From Shimia ponticola (lineage in GTDB: Bacteria > Pseudomonadota > Alphaproteobacteria > Rhodobacterales > Rhodobacteraceae), in contig NZ_VCDK01000005.1 in the NCBI RefSeq assembly GCF_007995215.1, forward strand, positions 248,001-312,000: DNA of 64,000 nucleotides. Direction: 5' to 3'. Of the stretch, positions 52,185 through 62,021 are shown piece by piece. The notes beneath the pieces were generated by a model. That model saw only the letters and a list, made by a program, of their open reading frames with translations. It did no database searches and was not told the origin of the DNA. The position numbers and the translations under genes were made by a program. The number at the start of each line of letters is the position of its first letter. Position 1 is the first letter of the stretch.

Positions 52185-54320
52185 ATGTTTACTGAAGTGA
52201 AAAAATCAATCCAGTGGGGCGAAGAAACGCTGACCCTGGAAACCGGCAAGGTTGCCCGTCAGGCAGACGGCACCGTGATTGCCACGCTGGGCGAAACCTC
52301 GGTCATGGCCAACGTGACCTTTGCCAAGCAGCAACGCGAAGGGCAGGACTTCTTCCCTCTGACCGTGCACTACCAAGAGAAATACTATGCCGCTGGTAAA
52401 ATCCCCGGTGGCTTCTTCAAGCGCGAAGCGCGCCCAACCGAGAAAGAGACGCTGACCGCGCGCCTGATCGACCGTCCGATCCGCCCGCTGTTCGTGCCCG
52501 GCTTCAAAAACGAAGTCCTCGTGATGTGCACCGTGCTGTCCCACGATCTGGTCAACGACCCTGACATCGTCGCAATGATCGCCGCCTCGGCTGCTCTGAC
52601 GATCTCGGGCGCGCCGTTCATGGGCCCAATTGCGGGTGCCCGCGTTGGTTTCGTTGATGGCGAATACGTGCTGAACCCAACCGTCGACGACATGTCGATG
52701 CTGCGCAACAACCCAGAGCAACGTCTGGACCTTGTTGTCGCCGGCACCAAAGACGCCGTGATGATGGTTGAGTCCGAAGCCTACGAGCTTTCGGAAGAGG
52801 AAATGCTGGGTGCCGTGAACTTTGCGCACCAGTCGATCCAGCCTGTCATCGACTGCATCATCTCGCTGGCCGAAGAATCCGCGAAAGAGCCTTTTGAGTT
52901 CACGCCTCCGGATTACTCTGACCTGTACGCCGCTGTTGCAGCCGCTGGTGAAGCCGCGATGCGCGACGCTTACGCAATCGGCGACAAGCAAGAGCGCACC
53001 GCCGCTGTTGCCGCCGCGAAAGAAGCGATCAAAGCCGCCCTGACCGAAGAACAGCTGGAAGACGCAAACCTTGGTTCCGCGCTGAAAAAGCTGGAATCGA
53101 ACGTTCTGCGCGGTGACGTAGTCAAGAATGGCCGCCGCATCGACGGTCGTGCGCTGGATGAAGTCCGTGACATCGTTTGCCAGACCGGCCTGCTGCCACG
53201 TACGCACGGTTCCGCCCTGTTCACCCGTGGTGAAACACAGGGTCTGGTTGTGACCACTCTGGGTACCGGCGACGACGAACAGATGATCGACGCGCTGGAA
53301 GGCACCTACAAGTCGAACTTCCTGCTGCACTACAACTTCCCTCCATACTCCGTGGGTGAAGTGGGCCGCGTGGGTTCGCCCGGTCGCCGCGAAATCGGCC
53401 ATGGGAAACTGGCATGGCGCGCGCTGCAGGCGGTTCTGCCAGCGGCAACCGACTTCCCTTACACCATCCGCGTCGTGTCCGAGATCACTGAATCCAACGG
53501 CTCGTCCTCGATGGCGTCGGTCTGTGGTGGTTCGCTGTCCATGATGGACGCCGGCGTTCCGCTGAAGGCACCGGTCGCCGGTGTGGCCATGGGTCTGGTT
53601 CTCGAAGACGACGGAAGCTACGGCATCCTGACCGACATCCTGGGCGACGAAGATCACCTGGGCGACATGGACTTCAAAGTGGCGGGTACCGAGGCCGGTA
53701 TCACGTCGCTGCAGATGGACATCAAGGTTGCAGGCATCACGCCAGAGATCATGGAGAAGGCTCTCGCGCAGGCGAAAGCTGGCCGTTTGCACATCCTGGG
53801 CGAAATGGCGAAATCCATCACCGGCGCGCAGGAATTCAGCGTCCACGCCCCACGCATCGAGACGATGAACATCCCAACCGACAAGATCCGCGAAGTGATC
53901 GGCTCGGGCGGTAAGGTCATCCGCGAAATCGTGGAAGTCTCGGGCGCGAAAGTCGACATCAACGACGACGGCGTGATCAAGATCGCATCGCCAAACGGTG
54001 AAGCTATCAAGAAAGCCTACGACATGATCCACTCGATCGTCGCAGAGCCGGAAGAAGGCGTGATCTACAAAGGTACGGTCGTGAAGATCGTGGACTTTGG
54101 TGCCTTCGTGAACTTCTTCGGCAAGCGTGATGGCCTGGTCCACGTGTCCCAGATCGAAAACCGCCGCCTGAACCACCCATCAGATGTTCTGAAGGAAGGT
54201 CAGGAAGTCTTCGTGAAGCTCTTGGGCTTTGACGACCGCGGCAAGGTGCGCCTGGCGATGAAGATGGTCGACCAGGAGACTGGCGAAGAGATCAAGAAAG
54301 AGGAAGCGGCAGAGGAGTGA
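52185..54320 (+). CDS. pnp: Polyribonucleotide nucleotidyltransferase (PNPase)
   Basis: A 711-residue phosphorolytic 3'-5' exoribonuclease, a trimeric core of the degradosome. Two RNase PH domains ([20 protein letters not shown] at the start; [20 protein letters not shown] for the second, active one) flank a helical domain. A KH domain ([19 protein letters not shown]) and an S1 domain ([20 protein letters not shown]) follow. ATG at 52185 with AGGA upstream; the open frame extends 31 codons further but through the leader hairpins. Length is normal. Confidence 0.97.
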   Translation: MFTEVKKSIQWGEETLTLETGKVARQADGTVIATLGETSVMANVTFAKQQREGQDFFPLTVHYQEKYYAAGKIPGGFFKREARPTEKETLTARLIDRPIRPLFVPGFKNEVLVMCTVLSHDLVNDPDIVAMIAASAALTISGAPFMGPIAGARVGFVDGEYVLNPTVDDMSMLRNNPEQRLDLVVAGTKDAVMMVESEAYELSEEEMLGAVNFAHQSIQPVIDCIISLAEESAKEPFEFTPPDYSDLYAAVAAAGEAAMRDAYAIGDKQERTAAVAAAKEAIKAALTEEQLEDANLGSALKKLESNVLRGDVVKNGRRIDGRALDEVRDIVCQTGLLPRTHGSALFTRGETQGLVVTTLGTGDDEQMIDALEGTYKSNFLLHYNFPPYSVGEVGRVGSPGRREIGHGKLAWRALQAVLPAATDFPYTIRVVSEITESNGSSSMASVCGGSLSMMDAGVPLKAPVAGVAMGLVLEDDGSYGILTDILGDEDHLGDMDFKVAGTEAGITSLQMDIKVAGITPEIMEKALAQAKAGRLHILGEMAKSITGAQEFSVHAPRIETMNIPTDKIREVIGSGGKVIREIVEVSGAKVDINDDGVIKIASPNGEAIKKAYDMIHSIVAEPEEGVIYKGTVVKIVDFGAFVNFFGKRDGLVHVSQIENRRLNHPSDVLKEGQEVFVKLLGFDDRGKVRLAMKMVDQETGEEIKKEEAAEE

Positions 54321-54348
54321 TCCTCGGCTCGCACTCTATGAAATCAAG

Positions 54349-54378
54349 AAAGGCCCTGCTCAGTAGGGCCTTTTTTTG
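54349..54378 (+). terminator. Terminator after pnp
   Basis: AGGCCCT (54351-54357) / AGGGCCT (54365-54371) with flanking A/T pairs, then seven T residues. Classic rho-independent form 30 bases after the pnp stop. Confidence 0.93.
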
Positions 54379-54387
54379 TTGTCGCGT

Positions 54388-54579
54388 TTACTGGCATTCG
54401 GCAGGGGTGATGCCCGTCCCTTCATAAAGCTTGCATTCGGCTTCGATGGCAGCGGCGCGGGCGGCGTCGGCTTCTGCCATTTGGGCATCGGTCATCTCGG
54501 CTGCGGGATCCTGCATGCAGCCCGCAAGGGCGAAACCGGCAACACAGATCATCAGTAGCGTTTTCTTGGACACGATCAT
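54388..54579 (-). CDS. Small lipoprotein (63 aa)
   Basis: A 63-residue protein with a lipoprotein signal (TLLMICVAGFALAGC) and an Ala/Glu-rich helical mature part that ends CKLYEGTGITPAECQ. Function unknown. The start at 54579 is supported by GAGGAG just upstream, and 41 open codons beyond it are ignored. The two mature cysteines may pair. It converges with pnp across the terminator. Confidence 0.75.
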   Translation of the reverse strand: MIVSKKTLLMICVAGFALAGCMQDPAAEMTDAQMAEADAARAAAIEAECKLYEGTGITPAECQ

Positions 54580-54762
54580 CTTACTCCTCGGTACAATTGG
54601 GCATATCTTGTGCCCACGCAGCCATAGAACACTTCTGCAAGACGAGGTGCAATTAGATGAATTTTTTGAGAGGTACTGGTACACCGCCCAAAAGTCTTGC
54701 AACCCTCACTGCAAATCGTGCGTTCACTCCGATATGACGAGTAAAAATCAGGGAATTCCGAC

Positions 54763-55485
54763 ATGCTGACACGTCGCCATTTCATTGCAACCTCCGGGGC
54801 ATTGTTCTCGACCGCGATGCCACTTTTGGCACAAGAGGCGGAACCAGTTGTCGAAACTGCTGCCGCTCCGACACCAAAGCCCGCCCCAAAACCTCGTCCG
54901 CCAGTTTCGAACCGTGCGATGTGGGACACGTGGGATGCGCGTGTGACGCCTGCCAACTACGATCCCTTCACAACCAACCCTTGGGGCTTTCACCCGCGTT
55001 TCCTGCCGCAATTGGTTGAGGCGAATGAAGGGCTGACACCCGGCGACATCCATGTCGATGCCGTCGCGCGCTATCTGTATCACGTGCGGGAAGATGGTAC
55101 CGCGATGCGCTATGGCGTGGCGATTGCCAAGGGCAACCTCTACGAACCGGGCACCTACACAATCAAGCGCAAGACCAAGTGGCCCACATGGCGTCCGACC
55201 AAATCCATGATCGAGCGCGAACCTGAAGCGTTTGAGCAATACGCAGACGGTGTTGATGGCGGTCCGCGCAACCCGCTGGGGTCGCGCGCGCTCTATCTCT
55301 ATGTGGGTAACCGCGACACCTATTTGCGCATCCATGGCACCACAGCGCCACGGTCCATTGGCGGTCGCGCAAGTTCGGGCTGTGTACGGATGGTGATGGC
55401 GCACATCATCGGGCTTTATGACGAGGTCGCCACCGGATCGACGGCGCACCTTTACCCGGCAGAAACGATCACTGCCGCAAGCTGA
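54763..55485 (+). CDS. L,D-transpeptidase (YkuD/ErfK-SrfK family), Tat-exported
   Basis: A 240-residue periplasmic enzyme forming 3-3 peptidoglycan cross-links or anchoring proteins to the wall. A twin-arginine signal (LTRRHFIATSGALFSTAMPL) is followed by a Pro/Ala/Lys-rich linker and the YkuD domain. The active-site motif RIHGTTAPRSIGGRASSGCV includes the catalytic His and, two residues on, Cys-Val-Arg-Met. ATG at 54763. Its stop abuts the stop of the convergent lipoprotein gene with no base between. Confidence 0.93.
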   Translation: MLTRRHFIATSGALFSTAMPLLAQEAEPVVETAAAPTPKPAPKPRPPVSNRAMWDTWDARVTPANYDPFTTNPWGFHPRFLPQLVEANEGLTPGDIHVDAVARYLYHVREDGTAMRYGVAIAKGNLYEPGTYTIKRKTKWPTWRPTKSMIEREPEAFEQYADGVDGGPRNPLGSRALYLYVGNRDTYLRIHGTTAPRSIGGRASSGCVRMVMAHIIGLYDEVATGSTAHLYPAETITAAS

Positions 55486-55746
55486 TTACGCGTCAGGGGT
55501 TTGCGGCCGCGTACAGATCGGCCGCAGATCAACCGTCCGAAGCGGCAAGAGGGTCGTTTCCACGACGTTCGTGTGTTCGTACCAATAGCATCCGTCGGAT
55601 TCGAGCACGCGCGCCGTGGTCAGGTCCTGACCCGGTCCGGCAAGCGCAATCACCTGCTCGGGCAAGTTGATCGTGCCTTCTCCGGGTATGGGTTCACATG
55701 CGGCCAATCCAGCGATTGCCAATCCAAGAAACGCGACACGATACAT
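55486..55746 (-). CDS. Small lipoprotein, unknown function (86 aa)
   Basis: An 86-residue protein with a lipobox signal (VAFLGLAIAGLAACEP) and a short mature domain (LESDGCYWYEHTNVVETTLLP, then RPICTRP) with two cysteines. No family recognised. ATG at 55746 has GGGAG about 8 bases upstream, which overrides a longer open frame. It is convergent with the L,D-transpeptidase. Confidence 0.75.
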   Translation of the reverse strand: MYRVAFLGLAIAGLAACEPIPGEGTINLPEQVIALAGPGQDLTTARVLESDGCYWYEHTNVVETTLLPLRTVDLRPICTRPQTPDA

Positions 55747-55866
55747 CTGAAAATCTCCCGACCCGAGGTGTTGGGATACCGTAAGAATACCCAATCAAAA
55801 AGGGCAAGTCCGAGCGGCCCGGTCATGCCGAAATCGTGTTATTCGCGCACTGGTCCTGCAAACGAA

Positions 55867-55895
55867 AAAAAGGGCGCGAAGAACGCGCCCTTTTT
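55867..55895 (-). terminator. Terminator of the peroxiredoxin gene
   Basis: Perfect 12-bp stem AAAAAGGGCGCG (55867-55878) / CGCGCCCTTTTT (55884-55895). Read on the minus strand the hairpin is followed by a T run, 20 bases after the peroxiredoxin stop. The symmetry means it could act both ways. Confidence 0.92.
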
Positions 55896-55916
55896 CGGTC
55901 GGAGGGTGCCTTTGGC

Positions 55917-56570
55917 TTAGGACGGCAGCTTGGCCATGCGCAGGTAGGGCAACTTGGTGTCGATCGCGCCGTATTTGGCGATTGCGTCTTCATCGGACAC
56001 AGCGACCGGCACAACCACGTCCTGACCGACTGTCCAGTCGGCAGGCGTTGCGATGTTTTCCTTGGCCGAAGTCTGGAGCGCATCAAGCGCCCGCAGGATT
56101 TCGGCAAAGTTGCGGCCAACCGTCATCGGGTAGGTCATCGACAGTTTCAGTTTCTTGTCCGGGCCAACGATAAAGACCGAGCGTACCGTCGCGCTGTCGG
56201 CAGGCGTGCGGCCGTCGGGCAGTACGGCCTCGGCAGGCAACATGTCGAATGCCTTGGCCATCTCAAGCCCGGCATCCGCGACAATCGCAAAGTCAGGCTT
56301 GGCACCGCCAAAGGATTCAATGTCAGCCTTCCATTTGATGTGATCCTCGACACCATCGACGGACACGCCAAGCACTTTGGTATCGCGGGCGGCCCACTCT
56401 GCGCTCAGCTGTGCGACGGCGCTGAATTCCGTGGTGCAGACCGGGGTAAAGTCCTTGGGGTGCGAAAAGATGATCGCCCAGCTGTCGCCGATCCAGTCGT
56501 GCAACGAAATCTCGCCGTGATCGGTCGTAACCGACAGGTTGGGAACTGTGTCATTGATACGAAGCGCCAT
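55917..56570 (-). CDS. 1-Cys peroxiredoxin (Prx6 type)
   Basis: A 217-residue peroxidase reducing H2O2 and organic peroxides. The peroxidatic Cys is in HPKDFTPVCTTEF, the Prx6-class motif. No resolving Cys is visible in the C-terminal half, where the Prx6 tail (LPYLRMAKLPS) is typical. ATG at 56570 with GGAG upstream; 24 earlier open codons are discarded. The gene ends at a strong terminator. Yeast and bacterial relatives serve the cytosol. Confidence 0.93.
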   Translation of the reverse strand: MALRINDTVPNLSVTTDHGEISLHDWIGDSWAIIFSHPKDFTPVCTTEFSAVAQLSAEWAARDTKVLGVSVDGVEDHIKWKADIESFGGAKPDFAIVADAGLEMAKAFDMLPAEAVLPDGRTPADSATVRSVFIVGPDKKLKLSMTYPMTVGRNFAEILRALDALQTSAKENIATPADWTVGQDVVVPVAVSDEDAIAKYGAIDTKLPYLRMAKLPS

Positions 56571-56755
56571 GGGGTTCTCCTGATAAAGCGATTTGACGTC
56601 TAGGTAGTATCCCTGACCCCGCCTGCGAAGGGCCATTTCCAAATCAGGTCAGTTTGTCCCGTGACGCAGGGTTGGCGGTGAACAGACGGTCTTGCCTGCC
56701 CCGCATTGCGGTGACAGGGTTCCGGGCAAACGCGCACTTTGGAAGGACGCAGGAC

Positions 56756-58186
56756 ATGATCGAAAAACGTCAATTCTTTATCGACGGAGCTTGGGTTGAT
56801 CCGGCCAAGGCCAACGATTTCGCCGTGATTGACCCGTCTACGGAAGAGCAATGTGCTGTGATCTCGCTGGGCGATCAGGCGGACACAGACGCCGCCGTTG
56901 CCGCCGCGCGAGCGGCATTTGACGATTGGTCGATGACCGAGACCGCCGAACGCAAGGCTCTGATCGAACGCATCCTCAAAGTGTATAAAGACCGATCCGA
57001 AGACATGGCGCAGGCGATGAGCCTCGAAATGGGCGCACCCATTGATTATGCTCGCGCCGCGCAGGTCGGTGCAGGCTCTTGGCACATCGATGGGTTTCTC
57101 AAGGTCTTTGACCAGATCGAATGGGAACGCCCGCTTGGCCCGCATGCCACCGGCGAAATTACGCGGCTCGAACCCATTGGCGTGGTGGGAATGATCACGC
57201 CTTGGAACTGGCCGATGAACCAAGTCACGCTCAAGGTCGTTCCAGCCATCGCGGCGGGCTGCACCATGGTGCTGAAACCTTCTGAGATCGCGCCCCTGTC
57301 CTCGCTTCTCTGGGCCGAGATCATGGAAGAAGCTGGCACGCCCAAAGGGGTATTTAACCTCGTGAATGGCGACGGACCGGGCGTGGGCACACAGCTGTCC
57401 GAGCATATGGATGTCGACATGATCAGCTTTACCGGCTCGACCCGCGCAGGCCGGCTGATCACCTCCGCCTCGGTGTCGAACCTCAAACGCGTCAGCCTCG
57501 AACTGGGCGGCAAGGGTGCCAATATCATCTTTGCGGATGCCGACGAAAAGGCCGTCGTGCGTGGCGTGCGCCACTGCTTTGGCAACTCTGGCCAATCGTG
57601 CAACGCGCCAACCCGGATGCTGGTCGAACGATCCCGCTATGACGAGGCCGTTGAACAGGCGAAAGTTACGGCTGAAAAGACATCCGTCGCCAGCAGCCAC
57701 GAAAGCGGGCGCCACATTGGTCCAGTCGTGTCCGAGGTGCAGTTCGGCAAAATCCAGGACCTGATCCAGAAAGGCATCGACGAAGGCGCACGGCTGGTCG
57801 CTGGCGGCACGGGTCGCCCGGACGGATTAAACCGGGGCTACTTTGTCCGCCCCACGGTGTTTGCCGATGTGTCGAATGACATGACCATCGCTCAGGAAGA
57901 GATTTTTGGGCCTGTCCTGTCAATGATCCCATTTGATACCGAGGAAGAGGCCATCGCGATTGCCAATGACACGCCTTACGGCCTGACCAACTACATCCAG
58001 ACCGAAGATGACGAAAAGCGTATCCGCGTCGCGCGCCGCGTACGGTCGGGCATGGTCGAAACCAATGGCAAAGGCTTTGCCCAAGGCAGCCCATTCGGAG
58101 GCATGAAGCAATCCGGCAATGGACGCGAAGGCGGTGTTTTCGGGATCGAAGAGTTTATGGAAGTGAAGGCCATCAGCGGCTGCTGA
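56756..58186 (+). CDS. NAD(P)-dependent aldehyde dehydrogenase
   Basis: A 476-residue aldehyde dehydrogenase. NAD-binding and catalytic motifs: TPWNWPMNQVTLKV, SFTGSTRAGRLI, the general-base Glu in LELGGKGANII and the nucleophile Cys in GNSGQSCNAPTRML. The C-terminal signature PFGGMKQSGNGREGGVFGIEEF is intact. Substrate cannot be read from neighbours. ATG at 56756 with AGGA upstream; the open frame extends 34 codons further without homology. Confidence 0.92.
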   Translation: MIEKRQFFIDGAWVDPAKANDFAVIDPSTEEQCAVISLGDQADTDAAVAAARAAFDDWSMTETAERKALIERILKVYKDRSEDMAQAMSLEMGAPIDYARAAQVGAGSWHIDGFLKVFDQIEWERPLGPHATGEITRLEPIGVVGMITPWNWPMNQVTLKVVPAIAAGCTMVLKPSEIAPLSSLLWAEIMEEAGTPKGVFNLVNGDGPGVGTQLSEHMDVDMISFTGSTRAGRLITSASVSNLKRVSLELGGKGANIIFADADEKAVVRGVRHCFGNSGQSCNAPTRMLVERSRYDEAVEQAKVTAEKTSVASSHESGRHIGPVVSEVQFGKIQDLIQKGIDEGARLVAGGTGRPDGLNRGYFVRPTVFADVSNDMTIAQEEIFGPVLSMIPFDTEEEAIAIANDTPYGLTNYIQTEDDEKRIRVARRVRSGMVETNGKGFAQGSPFGGMKQSGNGREGGVFGIEEFMEVKAISGC

Positions 58187-58194
58187 TGGATTTT

Positions 58195-58216
58195 GGGTGG
58201 CGGTAGCCCGCCACCC
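58195..58216. other. 9-bp hairpin between convergent genes
   Basis: GGGTGGCGG (58195-58203) pairs with CCGCCACCC (58208-58216). It lies between the convergent aldehyde dehydrogenase and RTX-type genes. There is no T tract on either strand, so it is at most a weak terminator or a transcript-end stabiliser. Confidence 0.5.
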
Positions 58217-58224
58217 TGATTGAT

Positions 58225-59817
58225 CTAGACCAAAACCAGATCGTCAAACACGTTGATGACGAGATCATCAACGCTGAAGATGCGGCTGTCCGCCGGATCC
58301 CCTTCGAAGGCGCTCAACGTGACCTGATCAACATTCCCAAATATGGCCTGATCAAACTCGATCAGGCGGGTCTCATCGGACACGATTTCGAACTGTTGTT
58401 CACCAACGAAGACACCGTCCAGTTCACCACGCACAACAAGCGTGCTGACAGTATTGCTGCCCTGAAACTCGATAAACCCGAACCCTGTGAATTGGCCGCT
58501 GATGAACGAAAATGCTTCACCGGCATCCGCAGTGATCACGCCATCCTGCGCGGACCCGTTGCGCGCCGCATAGACCCCCGACGTGGCTGCTATATTGTAC
58601 GAGATCACCTCTGGCTGTTCTTCGGTGTTAAAGACGTTCCAGTTATTTGACCAATTCAGATCATTATAGTTCGTCGCCAGATTGTTCAGTGGTGCCGAAA
58701 AGAAAGGCGAGGTTCCTACGACACCAAGGTCTTCAAACGTGCCAACCCCTTGGGACGTCGGCAGTTCAAAATCCTCCGCCGTCAGGTCCGTCCGACCGCC
58801 ATCCATCACAACCTCCAACTGCTCATCATTGTAGGTCACGATCCAGCGGTCTGATTTCTTGGCTGTGATGGTCAAATCATCGAAACTGGCAACGCCCCAT
58901 GCGCTGATGTCGATCAGGTCAGTTCCTTGTTCAAAATCCCAGATGACATCGCGTTGGCCATCGCCCGCACCAAACACAAACGTATCGACGCCATCTGCAC
59001 CCGTCATGAAGTCGCGGGCGTCGCTGTCAAAGATGATGTCGTTGCCTTCGCCGCCACGGGCGGTCGTCACGCCACTGCCCAGCACAATGATATCATCAAA
59101 ATCGGTGCCAAAGATCTTTTCGACGTTGGTGAATGTGTCCCCGGCCGCGATGCCTGTGCTGGCCGAGGCCTCAATTGCATTGATCGTCAGCCCCTCTGAG
59201 GACAGCCGATAGTCAACGAGGTCGTTGCGACCGCCGCCACCATCATAGCTGTCCGCGCCTGCACCGGCGAAGAACTTATCCTTGCCCGATCCAGCAACCA
59301 CGACATCATCACCTGCCCCGTCATACACACGGTTATTGCCATCGCCCGCATCAATATACTGGCCAAGATCGCTGCGGGATGTCCCGTCAGCGTCAATGAA
59401 ATTTGCGTCCATGACATCGTTGCCGGATGTACCTGACCACTCCTCCAGCGCTCCCTCGATGAGATAAGGCGGTGTGCCGAACCAAGAACCAAGATACAGC
59501 GTTTGGCCGCCCACAAAGAAGCTGTCATGGACCAAGAAACTGCTCTCAACCGGACCAAGCGCGATGAAATAGCTGCGCCCATCCTGCCAATAGGGATCAC
59601 CGTCACGCGTCACAGAGAAAGACTTCGGCCCGTCGCCGTTGGAAAAACGTGGCAAAAATTCAAGATCAACGGTCAGGAAGTCAAAGTTGCCGTCGGCTAC
59701 GGCTCGTGCAACGAGATCGTTCCAGTCCACGACATTCACATCATAGCCGTAAAGGGCGTCTGCTTGACCTTCAACGCTTCCAGCTGCGGGATCAAGAACA
59801 GCGGTGTTTAAACTCAT
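58225..59817 (-). CDS. RTX-type calcium-binding repeat protein with C-terminal anchor-like domain
   Basis: A 530-residue acidic protein without Sec signal. The N-terminal 135 residues form an unrecognised domain. Residues about 140-300 hold degenerate RTX nonapeptides (GDGNNRVYDGAGDDVVV, GGEGNDIIFDSDARDFM) and a serralysin-like FVFGAGDGQRDVIWDFE block. The C-terminal 170 residues resemble choice-of-anchor or DUF642-like beta domains (GFIEFQGSNTVSTLVVRGEL). ATG at 59817 (MSLNTAVL) has GGAG upstream. Such proteins normally leave by type I secretion; no transporter is in the window. A palindrome upstream (59907-59924) may be its operator. Confidence 0.82.
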   Translation of the reverse strand: MSLNTAVLDPAAGSVEGQADALYGYDVNVVDWNDLVARAVADGNFDFLTVDLEFLPRFSNGDGPKSFSVTRDGDPYWQDGRSYFIALGPVESSFLVHDSFFVGGQTLYLGSWFGTPPYLIEGALEEWSGTSGNDVMDANFIDADGTSRSDLGQYIDAGDGNNRVYDGAGDDVVVAGSGKDKFFAGAGADSYDGGGGRNDLVDYRLSSEGLTINAIEASASTGIAAGDTFTNVEKIFGTDFDDIIVLGSGVTTARGGEGNDIIFDSDARDFMTGADGVDTFVFGAGDGQRDVIWDFEQGTDLIDISAWGVASFDDLTITAKKSDRWIVTYNDEQLEVVMDGGRTDLTAEDFELPTSQGVGTFEDLGVVGTSPFFSAPLNNLATNYNDLNWSNNWNVFNTEEQPEVISYNIAATSGVYAARNGSAQDGVITADAGEAFSFISGQFTGFGFIEFQGSNTVSTLVVRGELDGVFVGEQQFEIVSDETRLIEFDQAIFGNVDQVTLSAFEGDPADSRIFSVDDLVINVFDDLVLV

Positions 59818-59906
59818 TTCATCAACTCCAAAGCAAGATATCTTCAAAGATGAGGAAACGCTGTTCCATTAAAGGCCGCTATTGACCCTTTTGCGCATCC
59901 CCACCC

Positions 59907-59924
59907 CGTACGAATATTGGTACG
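59907..59924. promoter_or_regulatory. 18-bp near-perfect palindrome, candidate operator
   Basis: CGTAC-GAATATTG-GTACG is symmetric except for one mirrored base pair. It lies 90 bases upstream of the RTX-type gene on the minus strand, in a 221-base gap with no gene. The regulator is unknown. Confidence 0.5.
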
Positions 59925-60038
59925 TCGATGAATTTGAATTGAATGTGTGAAATGGCACAAAGTCTCGATTCAAAAAGCGATCGAATTCGCTGACCAATGT
60001 CATCCCAGTATCATTGCCATTTTCGAAGTGCGGAGAGC

Positions 60039-61331
60039 CTAAACCTCTACCTCTAACGCCTTTTGCGTGCCCACGCCAAAGACACGTTTGTAGCGTTCTA
60101 TTTCGTTGCTTGGACCCATGGCCTTGTTCGGGTTGTCTGACAGTTTCACTGTGGGACGTCCGTCAGCCTCGACGGCTTTACAAACAAGCGAAAACGGAGC
60201 GAGGCCGTCATTCGGGGCAAGACCTTTAAAGTCGTTCGTCAGCAAAGTGCCCCAGCCAAAGGACGTGCGCACCCGACCGACGAATTGGCGATGCAATTCT
60301 TCGATCTTGTCGACATCCAGCCCGTCCGAGAAAATCACCAGCTTCTTGGTCGGATCTTCACCACGATCCTTCCACCATTGAATCGCTGCCTCTGCACCGG
60401 TCGCCGGGTCTCCAGAGTCGATGCGGATGCCTGTCCATCCCGCCAGCCAGTCCGGCGCGCCCTGCAGGAACCCGTCGGACCCGTAGGTATCCGGTAGGAT
60501 GATCCGCAGATTGCCCTCGTGCTCTTCGTGCCAATCTGCAAGCACGTCGTAGGGCGCTTGGCGAAGTTCCGCGTCGGATTGTGCGAGCGCCGAATAGACC
60601 ATCGGCAATTCATGCGCGTTGGTCCCAATCGCCTCGACCTCACGCTGCATGGCGATGCGGCAGTTGGAGGTGCCAAGGAACCGATCGCCCAGCCCTTCGA
60701 TCATCGCTTGCACAGCCCAGTCTTGCCACAGGTAGGAATGCCGGCGGCGCGTCCCGAAATCTGCAATGCGCAGATCATCCAACTCGCGCAGGCGTTCGAT
60801 CTTGCCCCAGAGTTTAGTCATGGCCCGAGCATAAAGAACCTGCAGCTCAAACCTGCCCATATGCTTGAGCACCGCACGGCCACGCAGTTCCATCAATACA
60901 GCCAGAGCGGGTATTTCCCACAACATCACCTCTGGCCATGACCCCTCAAAGGTCAGTTCATACTGCCCGTTTTTCTTCTCAAGGTGGTAGTCCGGCAGGC
61001 GCAGCGCCTCGAACCACTCCATGAAATCGGGGCGGAACATCTGGCGTTTGCCATAAAATGTGTTCCCGCGTAGCCATGTGCTTTCGCCCCGCGACAGCGA
61101 CAAAGACCGGATATGATCCAGCTGTTCGCGCAGTTCGCCTTCGTCAATCAGCTCAGCAAGACGTACGTCCTGGCTACGATTGATCAGGCTGAACGTGACC
61201 GTCGTGTTTGGCTTGTTTCGAAAAACAGACTGACACATCAATAACTTATAAAAGTCGGTGTCGATCAATGACCGCACGATCGGGTCGATCTTCCATTTGT
61301 GGTTCCAGACACGGGTGGCGATATCGACCAT
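60039..61331 (-). CDS. pncB: Nicotinate phosphoribosyltransferase
   Basis: A 430-residue enzyme of the Preiss-Handler NAD salvage pathway, converting nicotinate and PRPP to nicotinate mononucleotide. Signatures: LIDTDFYKLLMCQSVFRN at the start, the phosphohistidine region with GTNAHELPMVY, the DSGDPATGAEAAIQWWKDRG loop and FSDGLDVDKIEEL. ATG at 61331. pncA, which makes its substrate, is 0.7 kb away on the same strand. Confidence 0.95.
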   Translation of the reverse strand: MVDIATRVWNHKWKIDPIVRSLIDTDFYKLLMCQSVFRNKPNTTVTFSLINRSQDVRLAELIDEGELREQLDHIRSLSLSRGESTWLRGNTFYGKRQMFRPDFMEWFEALRLPDYHLEKKNGQYELTFEGSWPEVMLWEIPALAVLMELRGRAVLKHMGRFELQVLYARAMTKLWGKIERLRELDDLRIADFGTRRRHSYLWQDWAVQAMIEGLGDRFLGTSNCRIAMQREVEAIGTNAHELPMVYSALAQSDAELRQAPYDVLADWHEEHEGNLRIILPDTYGSDGFLQGAPDWLAGWTGIRIDSGDPATGAEAAIQWWKDRGEDPTKKLVIFSDGLDVDKIEELHRQFVGRVRTSFGWGTLLTNDFKGLAPNDGLAPFSLVCKAVEADGRPTVKLSDNPNKAMGPSNEIERYKRVFGVGTQKALEVEV

Positions 61332-61502
61332 GGTCAGCCTCTTTCTAAGCCAGCGCAGTTAGGCCGCGTGGCCGGCCATTTGTCCAGCCACATTCCAAAC
61401 ACAGCGCGGCAGATTCAAGCCCCCAAGACTCCCTTGGTTTGCCCAGATTTGGTCACGGTTCGCCTTTAGCGAGAATTGTAGGAAAAACAGGGTAACCAAA
61501 AG

Positions 61503-62015
61503 ATGTCTGCTCAAATCGACTACGGGGTCACTATCCTACCTCATTCGGAATTCAACGGCGCTGCCACCGCCTCGGAATTCCTTGCTGCCTTTCGCGACCC
61601 GCGCGCGCTGGCGGCCTTTCAAAGTGCAAATGCACGGCTTCAGACTTGCCTGATCGAAGCCGGGATCGCGCCCATGATTGCAAAGGATGACACACCCAAC
61701 GGCTATTTTGCGGATCGGGACCGAGACTTGCAGGAGCATTTGCGCTCATGCGTGGTCGATGCGCTTGAGGCCGATCTTGACGATGCTGATTTCAACGATC
61801 CGGCATTTGACACGCGCGCCTTCCTCGAAGGTCTCGGCAAAGCCCGCGCATATGGGGCGGTGGTGCCTTTTGTCGAACAAGAACAACCAAAGCGCCATGT
61901 ACCAACACCAAGGACCCTTTGGTTCAAGGCGATGTTGGCGCGTGTGACCGAACCCGCAATTGGCGCGTTTTGCGTCCTTGCGGGTGCAGGCTTTGTCTTT
62001 GGCGGTCTTCTCTAA
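61503..62015 (+). CDS. Hypothetical protein with C-terminal membrane anchor (170 aa)
   Basis: A 170-residue protein that I do not recognise. The body is helical and acidic (EFLAAFRDPRALAAFQSANA, RSCVVDALEADLDDADFNDP); the last about 22 residues are a membrane helix (AFCVLAGAGFVFGGLL). No signal peptide, so a tail-anchored cytoplasmic orientation is likely. It lies between pncB and pncA, on the opposite strand, six bases from the pncA stop. Confidence 0.6.
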   Translation: MSAQIDYGVTILPHSEFNGAATASEFLAAFRDPRALAAFQSANARLQTCLIEAGIAPMIAKDDTPNGYFADRDRDLQEHLRSCVVDALEADLDDADFNDPAFDTRAFLEGLGKARAYGAVVPFVEQEQPKRHVPTPRTLWFKAMLARVTEPAIGAFCVLAGAGFVFGGLL

Positions 62016-62021
62016 GACCGT

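Noticed and set aside
52206-54176. Long open frame of 656 codons antisense to pnp
   Set aside because: It mirrors the pnp coding frame; its His/Asp/Phe-rich composition is that of a complementary-strand shadow, and pnp is unmistakable.
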